Assembly: GCA_964407525.1 (NCBI GenBank)
Contig: CAYOWC010000007.1
Span: 1 to 50,966, forward strand
Source: DUZB01 sp964407525
GTDB lineage: Bacteria; Desulfobacterota; DSM-4660; Desulfatiglandales; Desulfatiglandaceae
Direction of reading: 5' to 3'
Length of the DNA stretch: 50,966 nt
The position numbers and the translations under genes were made by a program. The notes under the pieces were generated by a model. It was not told the origin of the DNA. It made no database searches and was given only the letters and a program-made list of their open reading frames with translations. Positions 44,106 to 50,966 of this stretch are shown piece by piece. Within the stretch, counting starts at the first letter, position 1; each line of letters starts with the position of its first letter.

Positions 44106-44783
44106 ATGGATGATTCAAATACCACCTCCCAAACGCACTGTACCCGTTGCGGAGAGTGTTGCCGCCGTTCAAGCCCTACCCTCCAGATGCAGGATCTGCC
44201 TTTTGGAAAAAACCCATTGCTCCAATGGTCCCACCTGTATACCGTCCGCACCGGGGAACCTGTAAAGAACAATATCGATGGAAACCTGGAACAAACTAAG
44301 CAGGAGATTGTAAAGGTCAGGGAAAAAGCCGGAAAAACCGCATGCCTTTTTTATGATGATGAAGAAAAGGAATGCGCCATATACAAACACCGGCCCGTCC
44401 AGTGCGCAGCCCAGGCCTGCTGGGATGAAAGTGAATTTTTCCGAGTGTATGCCGCACCCAAGGCAACCCGAAAGGATATCATCCGAGATGAAAATCTTTT
44501 GAGGCTTGTGTCGGAGCACGAAAAGCGATGTTCTTACTCCCAACTTGACCAATGGGCAAAACGGATTGAAATCGATGGAAATAAAGCCGTCGAAAAGATT
44601 CTTTCTCTCCTGAAATTCGACCACGATCTCAGGGGTATGGTCCTTAAAAAACTGAGGTTAGATCCAACAGAACTCGACTTTGTCTTCGGCCGTCCCCTCA
44701 CAAAGACCATTTCCATGTTTGGGCTGAAACTCATGAAAGAAAAAGACGGTTCCTTTTTCCTTACCATATCCGAGCCCCTGTAA
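44106..44783 (+). CDS. YkgJ-family cysteine-cluster protein
   Basis: A 225-residue protein of the CxxCxxCC (PF03692) family, proposed to bind zinc or an Fe-S centre. The first cluster is HCTRCGECCRRSSP at the N-terminus. The second is CLFYDDEEKECAIYKHRPVQCAAQAC, with the typical YxxRPxxC arrangement. The C-terminal half is helical and unassigned. The start at 44106 is preferred because AGGAA lies upstream and the metal cluster begins ten residues later. The function of the family is unknown. Confidence 0.8.
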   Translation: MDDSNTTSQTHCTRCGECCRRSSPTLQMQDLPFGKNPLLQWSHLYTVRTGEPVKNNIDGNLEQTKQEIVKVREKAGKTACLFYDDEEKECAIYKHRPVQCAAQACWDESEFFRVYAAPKATRKDIIRDENLLRLVSEHEKRCSYSQLDQWAKRIEIDGNKAVEKILSLLKFDHDLRGMVLKKLRLDPTELDFVFGRPLTKTISMFGLKLMKEKDGSFFLTISEPL

Positions 44784-44935
44784 CACACACTGACATTGAT
44801 TTTGACATTGGCCAATAAACTAGCCGCTGCTTCTTGGATAAAATTCTCCGGCATTTGATAGATAGCGCATTCAAAATGAAAAGGCCTCCCTCAGAGAAGA
44901 AACCCGCTCCTTCGCAATACTCAAAAAGACAATCA

Positions 44936-46027
44936 ATGCTAACAAAGTTTCTTCCGCCTTTTCTTTTTGCCCTGCTTCTGTTTTCCTCTGGATGCCGTTT
45001 GAGCTACCTCTTTCACGCAGCTGCGGGTCAATATCGACTGCTCAACGGATCCATTCCCGTGCAAAAAGCATTGGACGACGACATCCTCCCTCCTGATCAG
45101 AAGGCCAGACTTCTGCTTGTGGCCAAGATCAAGGATTTCGGGGAAAATGAGCTTGGATTGCAAAAAACAGACAGCTATGAAACGGTTTTTTTGAAATCCG
45201 GGCGGCAACCTATTTACACAATCTCCGCCTCCCCTAAAGACAGGCTCCAACATAAAACCTGGGATTTCCCCATCGTAGGTAAAATGCCTTACCTCGGATT
45301 TTTTGACCTGGAAAAAACAAAAAAGGAGGGGAAACAGCTCTCGGAAAAAAACTTCGATGTGTTCATCAGTATGGCTGGCGCCTACAGCACACTGGGGTGG
45401 TTTGCCGACCCCGTAACACAAAACCTCCTTGAAGGAACGACACCTGCATTGGTGGAAATCATTCTGCACGAAATGACGCATACAACTCTTTATGTCCCGA
45501 GTCAGGGGGCATTCAACGAAAGTCTGGCAGTGCTGGTGGGAAAAATGGGAGCACTCAAATTCTTTGAAAAAACCTTTGGCCCATCCCACCCTTTCACCCT
45601 GGAAATGAAAGCATCTATAATGGATGAGCGGATATTTTCCAGATTCATGGCTTCCCTGATGGAAGAGCTCAATATACTTTATCGCTCCAAATTGACCTAC
45701 AAGGGCAAAATAATTCAACGAGAACAGGTGTTTGCACGTTCCTTAAAGAAGTTTGCCACACTCAAAAAAGATTTTAAAACTGACGCCTTTTCAGGCTTTG
45801 GCACCGTTCCACTGAATAACGCTTACATCCTGGCAGTAGGGCTCTACCACAGCCATTTCGACCTGTTTGAGAAAGCCCTCAAAAAAAAAGGCGGCTCCAT
45901 CAAAGAACTGCTTCTGTTTTTCAAAACCTTCTCTGAAAATGACGAAGATCTCATTCAACGTACACAAAAATGGGTGGAAGAACCGCTCTTTTGCCACAGA
46001 GACCCAGAGGAAAAAGAGGGAGAATAA
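44936..46027 (+). CDS. Putative zinc aminopeptidase lipoprotein (PF10023)
   Basis: A predicted periplasmic metallopeptidase. From the ATG at 44936 there is an ideal lipoprotein signal (MLTKFLPPFLFALLLFSSGC), with lipid-modified Cys at 20. In-frame Met codons at 44876 and 44834 (TTG) would add 20 or 34 charged residues; none of these starts has a clear ribosome-binding site, so the exact start is uncertain. The zinc motif HEMTHTTLY is near residue 180, followed by a likely third ligand in AFNESLAVLVG. The mature protein is 343 residues, matching the putative aminopeptidase family. No biochemical role is known. Confidence 0.82.
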   Translation: MLTKFLPPFLFALLLFSSGCRLSYLFHAAAGQYRLLNGSIPVQKALDDDILPPDQKARLLLVAKIKDFGENELGLQKTDSYETVFLKSGRQPIYTISASPKDRLQHKTWDFPIVGKMPYLGFFDLEKTKKEGKQLSEKNFDVFISMAGAYSTLGWFADPVTQNLLEGTTPALVEIILHEMTHTTLYVPSQGAFNESLAVLVGKMGALKFFEKTFGPSHPFTLEMKASIMDERIFSRFMASLMEELNILYRSKLTYKGKIIQREQVFARSLKKFATLKKDFKTDAFSGFGTVPLNNAYILAVGLYHSHFDLFEKALKKKGGSIKELLLFFKTFSENDEDLIQRTQKWVEEPLFCHRDPEEKEGE

Positions 46028-46829
46028 TAAAAAGGCTTGGCGTCATTCCAGGCTGTCCACCGGCTTTTTGGTGGGCTTGACAAAGAATCCATATTTGGAA
46101 AACCTATTGATTCCCACAGAAATGACGGCTAGTTATACTTCCAATACCAGTTTGTTCCGTAACAACAGCTTCCAGCTCATTGATTGATTAGATGAAGGTT
46201 TTCATTTTTCTCTAAATTATTTCCCTCTGTGTTCTCTGTGTCTCTGTGGCTATTTTTTTATAACCGCAAAGGTTTCAAAGGATCAAGAGGGCTTGTAGAT
46301 GGGCAGGATCAACGCCTTGTATGAGACTTGAATTTCTTTATGGATTTCCTGTTTACTTCTGGATATTTTTTGGTAATTTCTGCCAATTCCTCCGCAGAAA
46401 GTGCCTCTTTACACGCATGATTCGGGAGTGCACTCAGCGGGTGATATGACAACACCTCTGTCTGCTTAGGAATGGGGTCTGTCATGGCGAGGGTGTGGTT
46501 GAAATTTTTATTAATGAAACTGTCTTCGCTTACCTGTTCGATATGGACTCACAAAAGATGAAGGAATAGCTAGCTATTTCAATTTTTTCGTGAGTCCATA
46601 TCGGGCGAAAATGGCCTGAAGTTATGATGCATAGTTGGGGAAGTTGTTACGTTCACGTTCCTAAGTCGTTAATTGAAAAAAAGCTTTTGTTTCCCTGTTT
46701 AACCTGAATCGTCCATTACATATCCTTGGGGAAATACCAGAGGGGTTTACAATCTTTCGTATGTTGCCATTGTCTGTGTCTGTCTGCGTGGGTCTGTGGC
46801 AAATTTTCTCCATGCTCATGATAGTTTCT
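46028..46829. other. 800-bp gene-poor region with several dispersed repeats
   Basis: No credible gene. It contains a ctctgtgttctctgtgtctc repeat (46223-46250), the 104 bp hairpin element (46522-46625) and a tgtctgtgtctgtctgcgtg repeat (46772-46808). Such strings are frequent intergenic repeats in this bacterial group, as far as I recall. Confidence 0.6.
46522..46625 (-). repeat. 104-bp hairpin repeat, copy 2
   Basis: Inverted relative to 24602-24705 and of identical length. Here the palindrome is nearly complete: CGATATGGACTCAC pairs with GTGAGTCCATATCG, and the centre AATAGCTAGCTATT is self-complementary. An RNA of this region would form one 60 nt hairpin. Confidence 0.75.
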
Positions 46830-47930
46830 TCAAGATAGTGAATCCCGTGCAACTTCCGGATCCCCATCTTCCTTCAACCACGCCTCGAACAACGTATACC
46901 CTAAGGAGAGAATAATCGCCCCGATAAAAAGGCCTATAATTCCGCTGAGAATAAATCCTCCTATGGCGCCGATAAAGACTACGAGCATGGGAACATCAAC
47001 GCCACGTCCCATTAAGAGAGGCTTCAGAAAAGAGTCACATCCACCAACGAGAAGGCTCCATATGGCAAATAGCACCGCGGGAACCGTATTGGCCGTGTAA
47101 AAGACATAAATGATGACCGGCCCCAAAATCAAAATGGTTGGAAGCTGAATTACAGCAAGGATAAGAACAATCAATGCCCAAAGCCCAGCTGCGGGAACAC
47201 CTGCCACGAGACAACCGATTCCCGAAAGGATGGCTTGAATGACTGCCACCCCCAGGATTCCTCGGGCAACACTTCTCACTGTAGCCCCTGAAAGATTCAC
47301 AAGATCCGTCCCTTTTTCACCCGCAAGACGAACGGCTATCGCCTGGGCTACCCGAACCCCACGTTCCGCACTCGCCAGCAGCACACCGGCGATGACGATG
47401 GCAACAAAGAAACTTACGATTCCAAATCCAGCTCCGGCCGCCGAGTTCAACAACCACATACCAACTGCCTTAAGTTGCGGTGCAATTTTGCTTAAGGCGG
47501 CAAAAATATTTTCCGAGGACAGTTTCCAGAAATCGTAAATAATCGGGCCTATACCCGGCCAGGATTTGATGCCTTCCGGTGCAGAAGGAATACGAAAGTT
47601 TCCTTTCAAAAACCCAGAAGACAGCTTCTCAGCTGTCTCAACGAGGGATCCCGCAAACATCAGGCTTGGGATGATCAAAATGACCAGAAGAAGAAGAGTG
47701 ATCAGCGTGGCCGCCAGTTTGTTTCGTTCTCCCAGAACGGAGTTAAACCAACTATACGCTGGAAAAACGGCAACAGCGATAATGATACCCCAGAGAACAA
47801 TTCCGATAAAAGGATGGGCAATCCGGAAACACCAGAAAAAGAGAAGCAGGATAACACCGATGCGAATAGTCACCTCCATAGCCCTGGCCATAAAAAGTTT
47901 ATCATCTGAAAGATGGGGCAAAGAATTCAC
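46830..47930 (-). CDS. AI-2E family transporter
   Basis: A 366-residue polytopic membrane protein of PF01594 (PerM/TqsA-like), with about eight helices: a pair at the N-terminus (20-60), one at 70-95, then clusters at 155-190, 215-290 and 300-350. The family segment GRGVDVPMLVVFIGAIGGFILSGIIGLFIGAIIL is well conserved. The substrate is unknown; the name comes from one member that exports autoinducer-2, and others move sodium. The GTG start has TTGGAGG upstream. Confidence 0.88.
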   Translation of the reverse strand: MNSLPHLSDDKLFMARAMEVTIRIGVILLLFFWCFRIAHPFIGIVLWGIIIAVAVFPAYSWFNSVLGERNKLAATLITLLLLVILIIPSLMFAGSLVETAEKLSSGFLKGNFRIPSAPEGIKSWPGIGPIIYDFWKLSSENIFAALSKIAPQLKAVGMWLLNSAAGAGFGIVSFFVAIVIAGVLLASAERGVRVAQAIAVRLAGEKGTDLVNLSGATVRSVARGILGVAVIQAILSGIGCLVAGVPAAGLWALIVLILAVIQLPTILILGPVIIYVFYTANTVPAVLFAIWSLLVGGCDSFLKPLLMGRGVDVPMLVVFIGAIGGFILSGIIGLFIGAIILSLGYTLFEAWLKEDGDPEVARDSLS

Positions 47931-48313
47931 GATGGCACCTCCAATTTGCTGGAAATCTCGAACTTATTCTTCTAAATCTCTAAAAAAAAACTGACCTAAC
48001 CCGCCCTGAACAGGACCATACGGTTACGAACTGTACCATCAGCCATGTTCCTAAATCAAGGCGAATTCAGAAAACACAATCAATCCAATTTTTCCACGCA
48101 AAACACGGAAAACCGAAGATTGTGGTTACAAAGAAGTATTGTTCACCCCTTCCCCACAATCTGTTAAGGTTAACACATGTCAACAAGGATAGATTAGCAT
48201 GTTTACAGTTTTCACCTTGCTTCAGGCCCAAAAATAAAGAACACCCATTTCAATTTCGCGAACAATCCCCGTGTAAAGGCGGAACCGAAGCAAAATGAAG
48301 TTTTTGTGTGTAA

Positions 48314-48478
48314 CCTAAAAGCTGCAATTAGCTTTTAGCCGTTAGCTTAAAGATCCCAATCATTTGCATGACTTTTCTCTTTATTTGGGATTTCATTTTT
48401 TGATGCTTACCTATCGCTTCGTAAATAGCTGACATTGTGTGGCTAAGTAACCACTAACCGCTAATTGCAGTTTTTAGG
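48314..48478 (+). repeat. MITE-like element, copy 3, with TGTAA target duplication
   Basis: A 165 bp element with ends CCTAAAAGCTGCAATTAGC and GCTAATTGCAGTTTTTAGG. It is flanked by TGTAA at 48309-48313 and 48479-48483. Same orientation as copy 2. It ends 30 nt before the -35 of the DsrE-gene promoter. The rest of 47931-48313 shows no gene. Confidence 0.85.
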
Positions 48479-48507
48479 TGTAACACCATAAGACCATGGC
48501 ATGCATT

Positions 48508-48537
48508 TTGCTTTATAAGCCTGTAAACGGATATAAT
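48508..48537 (+). promoter_or_regulatory. Promoter of the DsrE/TusB-like operon
   Basis: A perfect -10 TATAAT at 48532-48537, with TTGCTT at 48508-48513 and an 18 nt spacer. It is 88 nt ahead of the first ATG. Confidence 0.5.
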
Positions 48538-48624
48538 ACGATACCTGGTGTAATTCGTGGTTGAGAATGTATTTCTACGCGAAAGATACATCAAAGCGAA
48601 AACCACAGAAAAAAGGAGAAAGTT

Positions 48625-48933
48625 ATGGCCCGGAGTTTGGGAATTTTTGTAAGTTCTAACAAGCATTTGGATAAGATCATAGGCCTGTGCCGGACAGCAA
48701 AGGAAAAAGGCGATGTTGAAGTCACCATTTTTTTCAGTCACCTTGGCACCCTGCTCACCCAGGACCCACGCTTTGCCGAACTGCATGGCATGGCCCGGAT
48801 GTCCCTGTGTAACGTGGGATTTGAAAGCAATGGCCTCACTGCACCCGTACCGGGTATTGCCGACAAAGATTATGGAACACAGGCCAGAAACGGAGAAATG
48901 ATTGAAGACTGCGACCGCTATATCGTATTTTAA
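48625..48933 (+). CDS. DsrE-like protein 1
   Basis: A 102-residue DsrE/DsrF-fold protein: SLGIFVSSNKHLDKIIGLCRTAKEKG, then EVTIFFSHLGTLLTQDPRF and a C-terminal EMIEDCDRYIVF. Cysteines in the LCRTA helix, MSLCNVG and IEDCDRY could carry sulfur, although the classical DsrE active-site Cys position could not be fixed by eye. AAAAGGAG precedes the ATG. It is the first of three small genes resembling a DsrEFH/TusBCD sulfur-relay set. Confidence 0.7.
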   Translation: MARSLGIFVSSNKHLDKIIGLCRTAKEKGDVEVTIFFSHLGTLLTQDPRFAELHGMARMSLCNVGFESNGLTAPVPGIADKDYGTQARNGEMIEDCDRYIVF

Positions 48934-48948
48934 AAGGAGCATGGAAAA

Positions 48949-49242
48949 ATGGAAAACGTAAAAAATGTCGCCCTTCTGATCAAGCGAAAAGAAGATCTCT
49001 GGGAAGGTTCCCGTTCCACCCTCGGGTTGGCGGTAGAGAATCTTTATGCGACCATGTTTGTTCTCGACATTGAAGTGGATATGACGGAAAAATATAAAGA
49101 GAACCTTGAATGGCTGGAAGACATGGAATGTGAATATTACTCCAATAATAGAGAAAATGTCGAAAAACACGGTTTTCAATTCATGTCAGTGGAAGAAATC
49201 GGAGAAAAACTCAAAACCATGGATCTCGTTATCCCTTTTTAG
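48949..49242 (+). CDS. DsrE-like protein 2
   Basis: A 97-residue protein of the same fold class. KNVALLIKRKEDLWEGSRSTLGLAVENLYATMFVLDIEV gives the beta-alpha-beta start of DsrE/DsrF proteins. The C-terminus carries VEEIGEKLKTMDLVIPF. Only one Cys is present (MECEYY). It begins 15 nt behind DsrE-like protein 1 with an AAAAGGAG site. The 98 bp repeat starts directly after its stop and separates it from the third gene. Confidence 0.65.
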   Translation: MENVKNVALLIKRKEDLWEGSRSTLGLAVENLYATMFVLDIEVDMTEKYKENLEWLEDMECEYYSNNRENVEKHGFQFMSVEEIGEKLKTMDLVIPF

Positions 49243-49340
49243 TTCCTTATCATCTATTTTTCGGTCGCAAATAACAAGAAAATCTTTGCGCCTTTGCGTC
49301 TTTGCGCGAGACATTTTGGTTGCGGCTATGCCGCTTTAGG
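49243..49340 (+). repeat. 98-bp repeat, copy B, supplies ribosome-binding site
   Basis: 93% identical to 31949-32046 and starting at the same place relative to a TAG stop. Its last bases TTTAGG together with AG form AGGAG, 10 nt ahead of the ATG of the next gene. Confidence 0.85.
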
Positions 49341-49350
49341 AGTGACTATT

Positions 49351-49530
49351 ATGCCAACATTACACATCCTCAAATCCGAACCCGACAATACCACAGAATC
49401 CCTCATAAATATTCTCTCGAATGGAGAAGATGCGACCCGCTTTCCTCTTTACGAAGGAAAGCCTGACTATGGCAAACTTATGGATCTGATATTTGAACAT
49501 GACCACAACAAAGTCTTTTCATGGTGGTAA
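49351..49530 (+). CDS. Small TusB/DsrH-like protein
   Basis: A 59-residue protein (MPTLHILKSEPDNTTESLINIL, ending KVFSWW). The MPTLHILKS start is typical of DsrH/TusB-type proteins, but the protein is shorter than the usual 95 residues and has no cysteine. Together with the two DsrE-like genes it would complete a three-subunit sulfur-relay-like complex. The start at 49351 uses AGGAG contributed by the 98 bp repeat; the in-frame upstream ATG at 49294 lies inside the repeat and is rejected. Confidence 0.6.
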   Translation: MPTLHILKSEPDNTTESLINILSNGEDATRFPLYEGKPDYGKLMDLIFEHDHNKVFSWW

Positions 49531-49936
49531 GGATATGAACACTGTTTTTCCTATGATTGGAATGCTATGTTCGCAAATAGCGCAATAAATCCGAAGCATC
49601 ATCGGAAATTCACCGATCAGTGGACAACGATGTCTCGCCATGTTGTCCTTTTGAAAAAACATACCGGAAACCATGGGCAGAACCACGTTTCCGTGATAAT
49701 GTGAGCCCAATCACAAGAAAAGGTGACTCGGATGAAGTCGAATCCGCCCAATTAACAAAGACCATTGTATTCGTGCTTCAGGGCTGAAAAAAAACCTTTG
49801 CATTCCCGATCAATTACTGTAAGGAACCAAAATATCTTTGTTTTTTTTATCAGTTGTAGGCATTCCCACCCAACTATTCGACCTCTATACAAGAGGTTAG
49901 CCCCATGAAGAAAGATCTCAAATTATATTTACCCTG

Positions 49937-49969
49937 CTCCTAACAGATGCTTTTTGCCTGTTGGGAGCT
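49937..49969. other. 11-bp stem-loop upstream of riboswitch candidate
   Basis: GCTCCTAACAG and CTGTTGGGAGC can pair over 11 bp (one T-G position) around an 11 nt loop. No U-run follows on the plus strand. It could be part of a small RNA or a 5' leader. The rest of 49531-49981 shows no gene. Confidence 0.4.
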
Positions 49970-49981
49970 CACATCTTATGT

Positions 49982-50060
49982 AAAGCCAAACCAATCGCGA
50001 GATGGAGACGAAAAGCCACGGGTCTTCTGTTTATCTCCTCACCTAGATACTACCGGTGAA
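49982..50060 (+). promoter_or_regulatory. GEMM-I (cyclic dinucleotide) riboswitch candidate
   Basis: The order of conserved blocks follows the GEMM-I aptamer. AAAGCCAAACC is followed by a short hairpin (CCAATC, GNRA loop GCGA, GATGG), then GACGAAAAGCCACGGGTC, a variable arm, and TAGATACTACCGG. The Vibrio Vc2 aptamer has GGGCAAACC, a GAAA-capped hairpin, GACGCAAAGCC and GUUACCG in the same places. GEMM-I RNAs bind c-di-GMP or, in Geobacter relatives, cyclic AMP-GMP. About 100 nt downstream begins a secreted collagen-like gene. Confidence 0.7.
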
Positions 50061-50157
50061 GAGAGAATAGCATTCAAGTACATAAACTGGTTTTGAAACT
50101 AATATTTTGAAAGAAGGTGCCATTCTCTATTTGTCCTTTAATCGAAACAATTAGAAC

Positions 50158-50966
50158 ATGAAAGGAGTTCATAATGTTTGGAAGAGAATTGAAAACTTTT
50201 TTATATTGGGTGCAATTCTGCTCACAGTTGCACTGGCCGTACAACCGGCGTTAGCAGGAAAAAAAGATTCTCTTATTAACAAAGTACTGGTAGATTTTGA
50301 CGCGGGAACCCTATCGATTACCGGAGTAAATTTCGATGAAGGCAAAGGCGATACACCCACCGTAACACTCGGCGATGATTCGACCCCGCTTATCATCAAC
50401 AGTTACACGGATACGCAGATAGAGGCAACCCTTCCAAACGTACCTGATGGTGATTATCTTCTCGTTGTATCGACCGGCAAAAAAAACAAATATGATGAAT
50501 ACAATTTGACTGTCGGGGCGGTAGGCCCGCAAGGTCCTCAAGGTGAGCAAGGACCTCAGGGCGACAAGGGCGACACCGGAGATCAGGGGCCGCCTGGAGT
50601 TGATGGCGCCGATTGGTCGATTACGTTGGACGAAGAGGAGCGGAGAGCTTTCTGCACCTTATTTGAACAGGCTGGCCTTACGCCCCCGGAAACCTTGTCG
50701 TGTACTTCGCAGACAATTGTTTTTCTCGACTTCTCGTGTTATACCGGTGACCTTGGTGGGCTGGAGGGAGCGGACGCTAAATGCCAGCAGGCCGCCGAAG
50801 ATGCTGGGCTTCCTGGCGTCTATAAGGCCTGGTTATCATCAGCGGGAGAGGGCAACAGCGCTGTCGAAAGGCTGATTTTGCCGGAGTATACTGAGTATGT
50901 CATGCCGGATGGTGTCTCACCCGAGGCTATTTCCCCAGTAAATCCCACTTTACCTTCCCAACTGGT
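50158..50966 (+). CDS. Secreted collagen-like / DUF1554 protein, 3'-truncated
   Basis: An open frame to the window edge, at least 269 residues. It has a signal peptide (hydrophobic core FFILGAILLTVALA, cut near QPALAG), an IPT/TIG-like beta domain (about 38-120), and a collagen-like run of G-P-Q/G-E-Q/G-D-K triplets (about 122-150). A DUF1554-type segment follows (SCYTGDLGGLEGADAKCQQAAEDAGLPGVYKAWLSS). It is a surface-exposed or secreted protein of unknown role, probably controlled by the GEMM-I element upstream. The best ribosome-binding site (AAAGGAG) serves an ATG at 50174 that is out of frame by one base. A seventh T in the T6 run at about 50198 would join them as MFGRELKTFFILG. Confidence 0.75.
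   Translation, partial: MKGVHNVWKRIENFFILGAILLTVALAVQPALAGKKDSLINKVLVDFDAGTLSITGVNFDEGKGDTPTVTLGDDSTPLIINSYTDTQIEATLPNVPDGDYLLVVSTGKKNKYDEYNLTVGAVGPQGPQGEQGPQGDKGDTGDQGPPGVDGADWSITLDEEERRAFCTLFEQAGLTPPETLSCTSQTIVFLDFSCYTGDLGGLEGADAKCQQAAEDAGLPGVYKAWLSSAGEGNSAVERLILPEYTEYVMPDGVSPEAISPVNPTLPSQL

Noticed and set aside
44834..44935. Longer N-terminus for the aminopeptidase lipoprotein.
   Set aside because: It would place 20-34 charged residues before the lipoprotein signal. The shorter start gives a classical signal, although no start has a good ribosome-binding site.
1..50966. Search by eye for tRNA or rRNA genes.
   Set aside because: No cloverleaf with a GGTTCGAATCC-type arm and no conserved rRNA segment was found; this is a visual search only.

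Overview
The window reads as a chromosomal stretch of a strictly anaerobic bacterium of the Desulfobacterota (former Deltaproteobacteria) type. This is an inference from content: a mercury-methylation pair hgcA-hgcB, a formate-tetrahydrofolate ligase, complex I genes, an ATP-driven double-cubane/2-hydroxyacyl-CoA dehydratase-type enzyme with its activator, a GlcD-GlcF type oxidoreductase, DsrE-like proteins and many short dispersed repeats of the 'gcctttgcgtctttgcg' kind. No rRNA, tRNA or CRISPR array was recognised. A run of 100 N at 12891-12990 shows that this is a draft scaffold.

Layout. 1-3009 (+): a 5'-truncated methyltransferase, the ribosome-associated ABC-F protein EttA and a small S4 RNA-binding protein. 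3281-10007 (-): an envelope DUF481 protein and nuoA-nuoB, then an AAA ATPase plus TOPRIM-like (DUF4276) module, then a decayed second copy of the nuoB 3' end, nuoC, and adenine deaminase where nuoD would be expected. 10.4-12.6 kb: a phosphopantetheinyl transferase, a small DUF4405-like membrane protein and a DUF2760 membrane protein. 12.8-17.6 kb: two Hsp70-family proteins in tandem, the first interrupted by an assembly gap that is probably false. 17.7-20.6 kb: an AbrB/PIN toxin-antitoxin pair convergent with a SpoT-like protein whose synthetase site looks dead. 20.7-22.5 kb: the tail of an ammonium transporter, a rhodanese-YceI fusion and a PaaI-type thioesterase.

22.5-24.6 kb (-) is the most exciting part: arsR-hgcA-hgcB under one promoter with a palindromic operator across the -10 box. 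The hgcA frame begins at an ATG overlapping the arsR stop and runs through an in-frame UGA at codon 36, directly after a Cys codon. A two-part hairpin with bacterial SECIS geometry follows at once. HgcA may therefore be a selenoprotein.

24.8-34.3 kb: formate-tetrahydrofolate ligase, a zinc-ribbon protein paired with an SPFH protein, a lipoprotein, the NAD(P)HX repair enzyme, a UPF0280 protein and a nitrilase. 34.4-42.2 kb (+): one promoter-to-terminator unit of five genes (FAD/Fe-S oxidoreductase, double-cubane or dehydratase protein, its ATP-driven activator, acyl-CoA synthetase, thiolase), probably an anaerobic acyl-CoA pathway of unknown substrate. 42.2-47.9 kb: a Na/Pi cotransporter, a Cys-cluster protein, a periplasmic aminopeptidase-like lipoprotein and an AI-2E-family permease. 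48.6-49.5 kb: three small DsrE/TusB-like sulfur-relay genes. The right edge holds a GEMM-I (cyclic dinucleotide) riboswitch candidate ahead of a secreted collagen-like/DUF1554 protein that runs off the window.

Several repeat families are scattered between genes: a 165-176 bp MITE-like element in three copies, two with perfect 5-bp target duplications; a 104 bp hairpin element in two copies; and a 98 bp element in two copies, each starting exactly after a stop codon.
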